This document shows positions 5,778 through 7,797 of a stretch of 7,797 bases of DNA, one piece after another. How positions within the stretch are numbered: the stretch's first letter is position 1; every line of letters starts with the position of its first letter. The stretch is taken from NCBI GenBank assembly GCA_023433965.1, contig JAEYTQ010000656.1, positions 1 to 7,797 of the forward strand, in the 5' to 3' direction. A program made the position numbers and the translations under genes. The notes under the pieces are model-generated. The model saw nothing but the letters and a program-made list of their open reading frames with translations, ran no database searches and had not been told where the DNA came from. The stretch is from Pseudomonadota bacterium (GTDB taxonomy: Bacteria > Pseudomonadota > Alphaproteobacteria > Rhizobiales > Xanthobacteraceae).

Positions 5778-6203
5778 ATGACCAACAAGACCGCGGCGAG
5801 GCTGAAATCGGAGGGCTGGAGCATCATGGACACCACGGGCTTCCTGCACCTGATCGGCCCCTTGTGGGAGCGCAAGGTCGACGGCCATTACGAGTTCGCG
5901 CTCGCGACCGAAGACAAGCACCACAACCGCCGCGGCATGGTCCAGGGCGGCGTGATGATGACCTTCGCCGACCGCACCTGCGGCATGACCGCCCGCTACG
6001 TCTCCGGCAAGGAATACATGGCGACGGTGCAGCTCGACACCCATTTCGTCGAAGCCGGCCAGATCGGCGATATCCTGATCTCCCGTCCCCGCGTGGTGCG
6101 CTCGACGCGCAGCCTGATCTTCATGAGCACCGAGGTGACGGTGGACGACCGCTGCATCGTGATGGCGAACGGCGTGTTCAAGATCTTGAAGGGGCCGGGA
6201 TAG
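5778..6203 (+). CDS. PaaI family (hotdog-fold) thioesterase
   Basis: Hotdog thioesterases of this family hydrolyse acyl-CoA thioesters in the cytoplasm. The 141-residue product is a single hotdog domain of normal length. The central motif, residues 50-69, reads N-R-R-G-M-V-Q-G-G then eight residues with Asp65 (TFADRTCG), matching the N-x2-G-x2-HGG-x6-D pattern of PaaI/THEM2 enzymes, except that Gln56 replaces the usual His. The following strand segment (TVQLDTHF, 83-90) matches the family's second conserved block. An in-frame ATG three codons upstream (5769) is possible, but AGGA directly abuts it; the same AGGA is 9 nt before the ATG at 5778, which I prefer. The gene is divergent from the Nudix hydrolase and is followed after 91 bp by the aldo/keto reductase. 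The physiological acyl-CoA substrate is unknown. Confidence 0.93.
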   Translation: MTNKTAARLKSEGWSIMDTTGFLHLIGPLWERKVDGHYEFALATEDKHHNRRGMVQGGVMMTFADRTCGMTARYVSGKEYMATVQLDTHFVEAGQIGDILISRPRVVRSTRSLIFMSTEVTVDDRCIVMANGVFKILKGPG

Positions 6204-6294
6204 CGCCCGCACCTCTTGCGACAACGCAATCGCTGCCCTCGCAATGGCGGGCGTTGCTGGCTATGCTGCCCTTCACCGACATTAAGGACCTCCC

Positions 6295-7305
6295 ATGCAA
6301 TACCGCCAGCTCGGCCGCAGCGGCCTGAAGGTGTCGCCGATTTGTCTCGGCACCATGATGTTCGGCGGTCCAACCGATGAGGCCACCTCAAAACGGATCA
6401 TCGACAAGGCACGCGGCGCCGGCATCAACTTCATCGACACCGCAGACGCCTATTCGAAAGGTCTATCCGAGGAGGTCGTCGGACGCGCGATCCGCGGCAA
6501 CCGCCACGCCTGGGTGCTCGCGACCAAGCTCGCCAACCCCATGGGGGACGATCCCAACCGTGGCGGGCTGTCGCGGCGCTGGGTGTTGCAAGCGGCGGAC
6601 GAAAGCCTGAGGCGCCTCGGCACCGACCACATCGACATCTACTATCTGCACAAGGAGGACCACGCCACGCCGCTGGACGAGACGGTGCGCGCGATGGCCG
6701 ACCTGATCCGATCGGGCAAGGTGCGCTATTTCGGCGTCTCCAACTACCGGGCCTGGCGCGTCGCCGAGATATGCAACATCTGCGACCGGCTCGGCATCGA
6801 CCGGCCCGCAGTGAGCCAGCCTTACTACAACGCCATGAACCGCATGCCGGAGGTCGAGCACTTCCCGGCCTGCACCTATTACGGCCTCGGCATCGTGCCC
6901 TATAGCCCCCTGGCGCGCGGCGTCCTCACCGGCAAGTACAAGCCGGATGCAGCCCCGGACAAGGAGACACGTGCGGGCCGCAACGACACCCGCATGATGC
7001 AGACCGAATGGCGGCCGGAATCGCTCCAGCTCGCGCAAGCGATCAAGTCCCACGCCGAGAAGAAAGGCATCACCGCCGGCCAGTTCGCGGTGGCCTGGGT
7101 GCTGAACTCCGCCTTCGTCTCGTCGGTGATCGCAGGTCCCCGCACCGAGGAGCAATGGGACGGCTACATCGGCGCGCTCGACCATCGCTTCACCGCCGAG
7201 GACGAGGCGCTGGTCGACCACCTGGTCGTGCCGGGACATCCCTCGACGCCGGGCTACAACGACCCGGCCTATCCGATCGAGGGCCGCCGCGCGCGGACGG
7301 TGTGA
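6295..7305 (+). CDS. Aldo/keto reductase
   Basis: This cytoplasmic NAD(P)H-dependent oxidoreductase of the AKR superfamily reduces an aldehyde or ketone. The 336-residue length is typical. The N-terminal MQYRQLGRSGLKVSPICLG opening is characteristic, and the catalytic tetrad can be placed as Asp48 (FIDTADAYSKG), Tyr53, Lys78 (LATK) and His119 (YYLHK). GVSNY at about 146-150 and the late cofactor-binding region with IAGPRTEEQ follow in the right order. The start at 6295 has AAGGA 6 nt upstream. A TTC38-like TPR gene begins 16 bp after the stop, so the two are very probably one operon; the thioesterase gene lies 91 bp upstream on the same strand and may also be included. The specific substrate cannot be predicted. 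Confidence 0.95.
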   Translation: MQYRQLGRSGLKVSPICLGTMMFGGPTDEATSKRIIDKARGAGINFIDTADAYSKGLSEEVVGRAIRGNRHAWVLATKLANPMGDDPNRGGLSRRWVLQAADESLRRLGTDHIDIYYLHKEDHATPLDETVRAMADLIRSGKVRYFGVSNYRAWRVAEICNICDRLGIDRPAVSQPYYNAMNRMPEVEHFPACTYYGLGIVPYSPLARGVLTGKYKPDAAPDKETRAGRNDTRMMQTEWRPESLQLAQAIKSHAEKKGITAGQFAVAWVLNSAFVSSVIAGPRTEEQWDGYIGALDHRFTAEDEALVDHLVVPGHPSTPGYNDPAYPIEGRRARTV

Positions 7306-7321
7306 GGCCCGGGAGACGACC

Positions 7322-7797
7322 ATGGCACATGACGACCGCTACGGCCTGCCGCTCTCCACCTCCTCGCACGAGGCCGCATCTGCCTATCGCGAAGGCATCG
7401 ACCTCATGCTGGCGGGCTGGACCGGCACGGCGGAGACGCTGGAACGCGCGATCACGGCTGATCCGGATTTCGCGCTTCCCCATATCGCCCGCGCCCGCGT
7501 GCATGCCTTCTATCAACAGGGCGATCTGGCGCGCCAGAAGGCGGCGCAGGCGCGCGAGCTGGTGGCCAGGCGGGGCACCGAGCGCGAACGCTCGCATGTC
7601 AAGACACTCGCCCTCGCGATCGAGGGGCGGCTGCTGGAAGCGATCGCATCGACGCTGAAGCACATCGACACATGGCCGCGCGATGCCGTGGTGCTGTCGC
7701 TGCCGCTCGGCGCGTTCGGCCTGTTCGCCTTCTCCGGCATGGCCGACCACGATCGCGCCCGTCACGAGCTGTGCGAGCGCGTCGCGCGGCATTACGG
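7322..7797 (+). CDS. Tetratricopeptide-repeat protein, TTC38-like, partial at 3' end
   Basis: The frame opens at ATG 7322, 6 nt after GGGAG, and runs to the window edge, giving the first 158 residues. The opening, with GLPLSTSSHEAASAY at 8-22, closely resembles the start of the TTC38 family (LPLSTTSNEA in the animal protein as I recall it). It is followed by helical pairs of TPR type: AGWTGTAETLERAITADPDFALPHIARA (31-58, with the usual ADP-x-F-A turn), then helices at 62-84, a RERSHVKTLALAIEGRLLEA segment (88-107), and WPRDAVVLSL (118-127). No signal peptide or membrane segment is visible, so it is probably cytoplasmic. TTC38 proteins are usually about 430-470 residues, so roughly two thirds lies outside. 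Its molecular role is not established; tight coupling to the aldo/keto reductase suggests a shared metabolic context. Confidence 0.88.
   Translation, partial: MAHDDRYGLPLSTSSHEAASAYREGIDLMLAGWTGTAETLERAITADPDFALPHIARARVHAFYQQGDLARQKAAQARELVARRGTERERSHVKTLALAIEGRLLEAIASTLKHIDTWPRDAVVLSLPLGAFGLFAFSGMADHDRARHELCERVARHY

Noticed and set aside
6463..7323. A 286-codon minus-strand frame opposite the aldo/keto reductase
   Set aside because: The plus strand carries the complete catalytic tetrad and a ribosome site; the antisense frame has no recognisable features.

Overview
The window looks like an ordinary chromosomal stretch of a GC-rich alphaproteobacterium, most likely Bradyrhizobium or a close relative in the Nitrobacteraceae. 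The evidence is the codon use (long GC-rich shadow frames opposite every gene), a TAXI-type TRAP transporter, several small secreted proteins, and short intergenic palindromes starting GTCATTCCGGGG or GTCATGCCC of the kind common in that group. The genus is inferred from these traits; no rRNA or marker gene is present.

Layout. Positions 1-2486 (minus strand) hold a TAXI-family TRAP uptake system: a periplasmic solute-binding protein (1539-2486) followed by a fused 4TM/12TM permease (start 1344, cut by the left edge). The 194-bp gap between them contains two strong palindromic elements. Positions 2665-3144 (minus) and 3336-3641 (plus) are two divergently arranged small secreted proteins of unknown function; the first has six cysteines in its predicted mature form. 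Positions 3642-3814 are a convergent gap with stem-loops and another palindromic repeat. Position 3815-5032 (minus) encodes a secreted protein with a motif pattern resembling the lysozyme/lytic transglycosylase fold, and 55 bp upstream of it, on the same strand, is a Nudix hydrolase (5088-5714) with features of the CoA pyrophosphatase branch. Divergent from the Nudix gene is a PaaI-like hotdog thioesterase (5778-6203), followed by an aldo/keto reductase (6295-7305) and, 16 bp later, the start of a TTC38-like tetratricopeptide-repeat protein (7322 to the right edge).

How they fit together. The two TRAP genes clearly work together to import an unidentified, probably organic-acid-like, solute using an ion gradient. 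The Nudix and thioesterase genes both point to acyl-CoA/CoA turnover and share a 63-bp divergent promoter region. The aldo/keto reductase and the TPR gene are almost certainly co-transcribed. No mobile element, phage gene, CRISPR array, tRNA or rRNA was seen. I found no convincing new multi-gene system. The most unusual items are the putative lysozyme-like secreted protein, the Gln-for-His change in the thioesterase motif, the reductase-TTC38 pairing and the repeat placed inside the TRAP operon.
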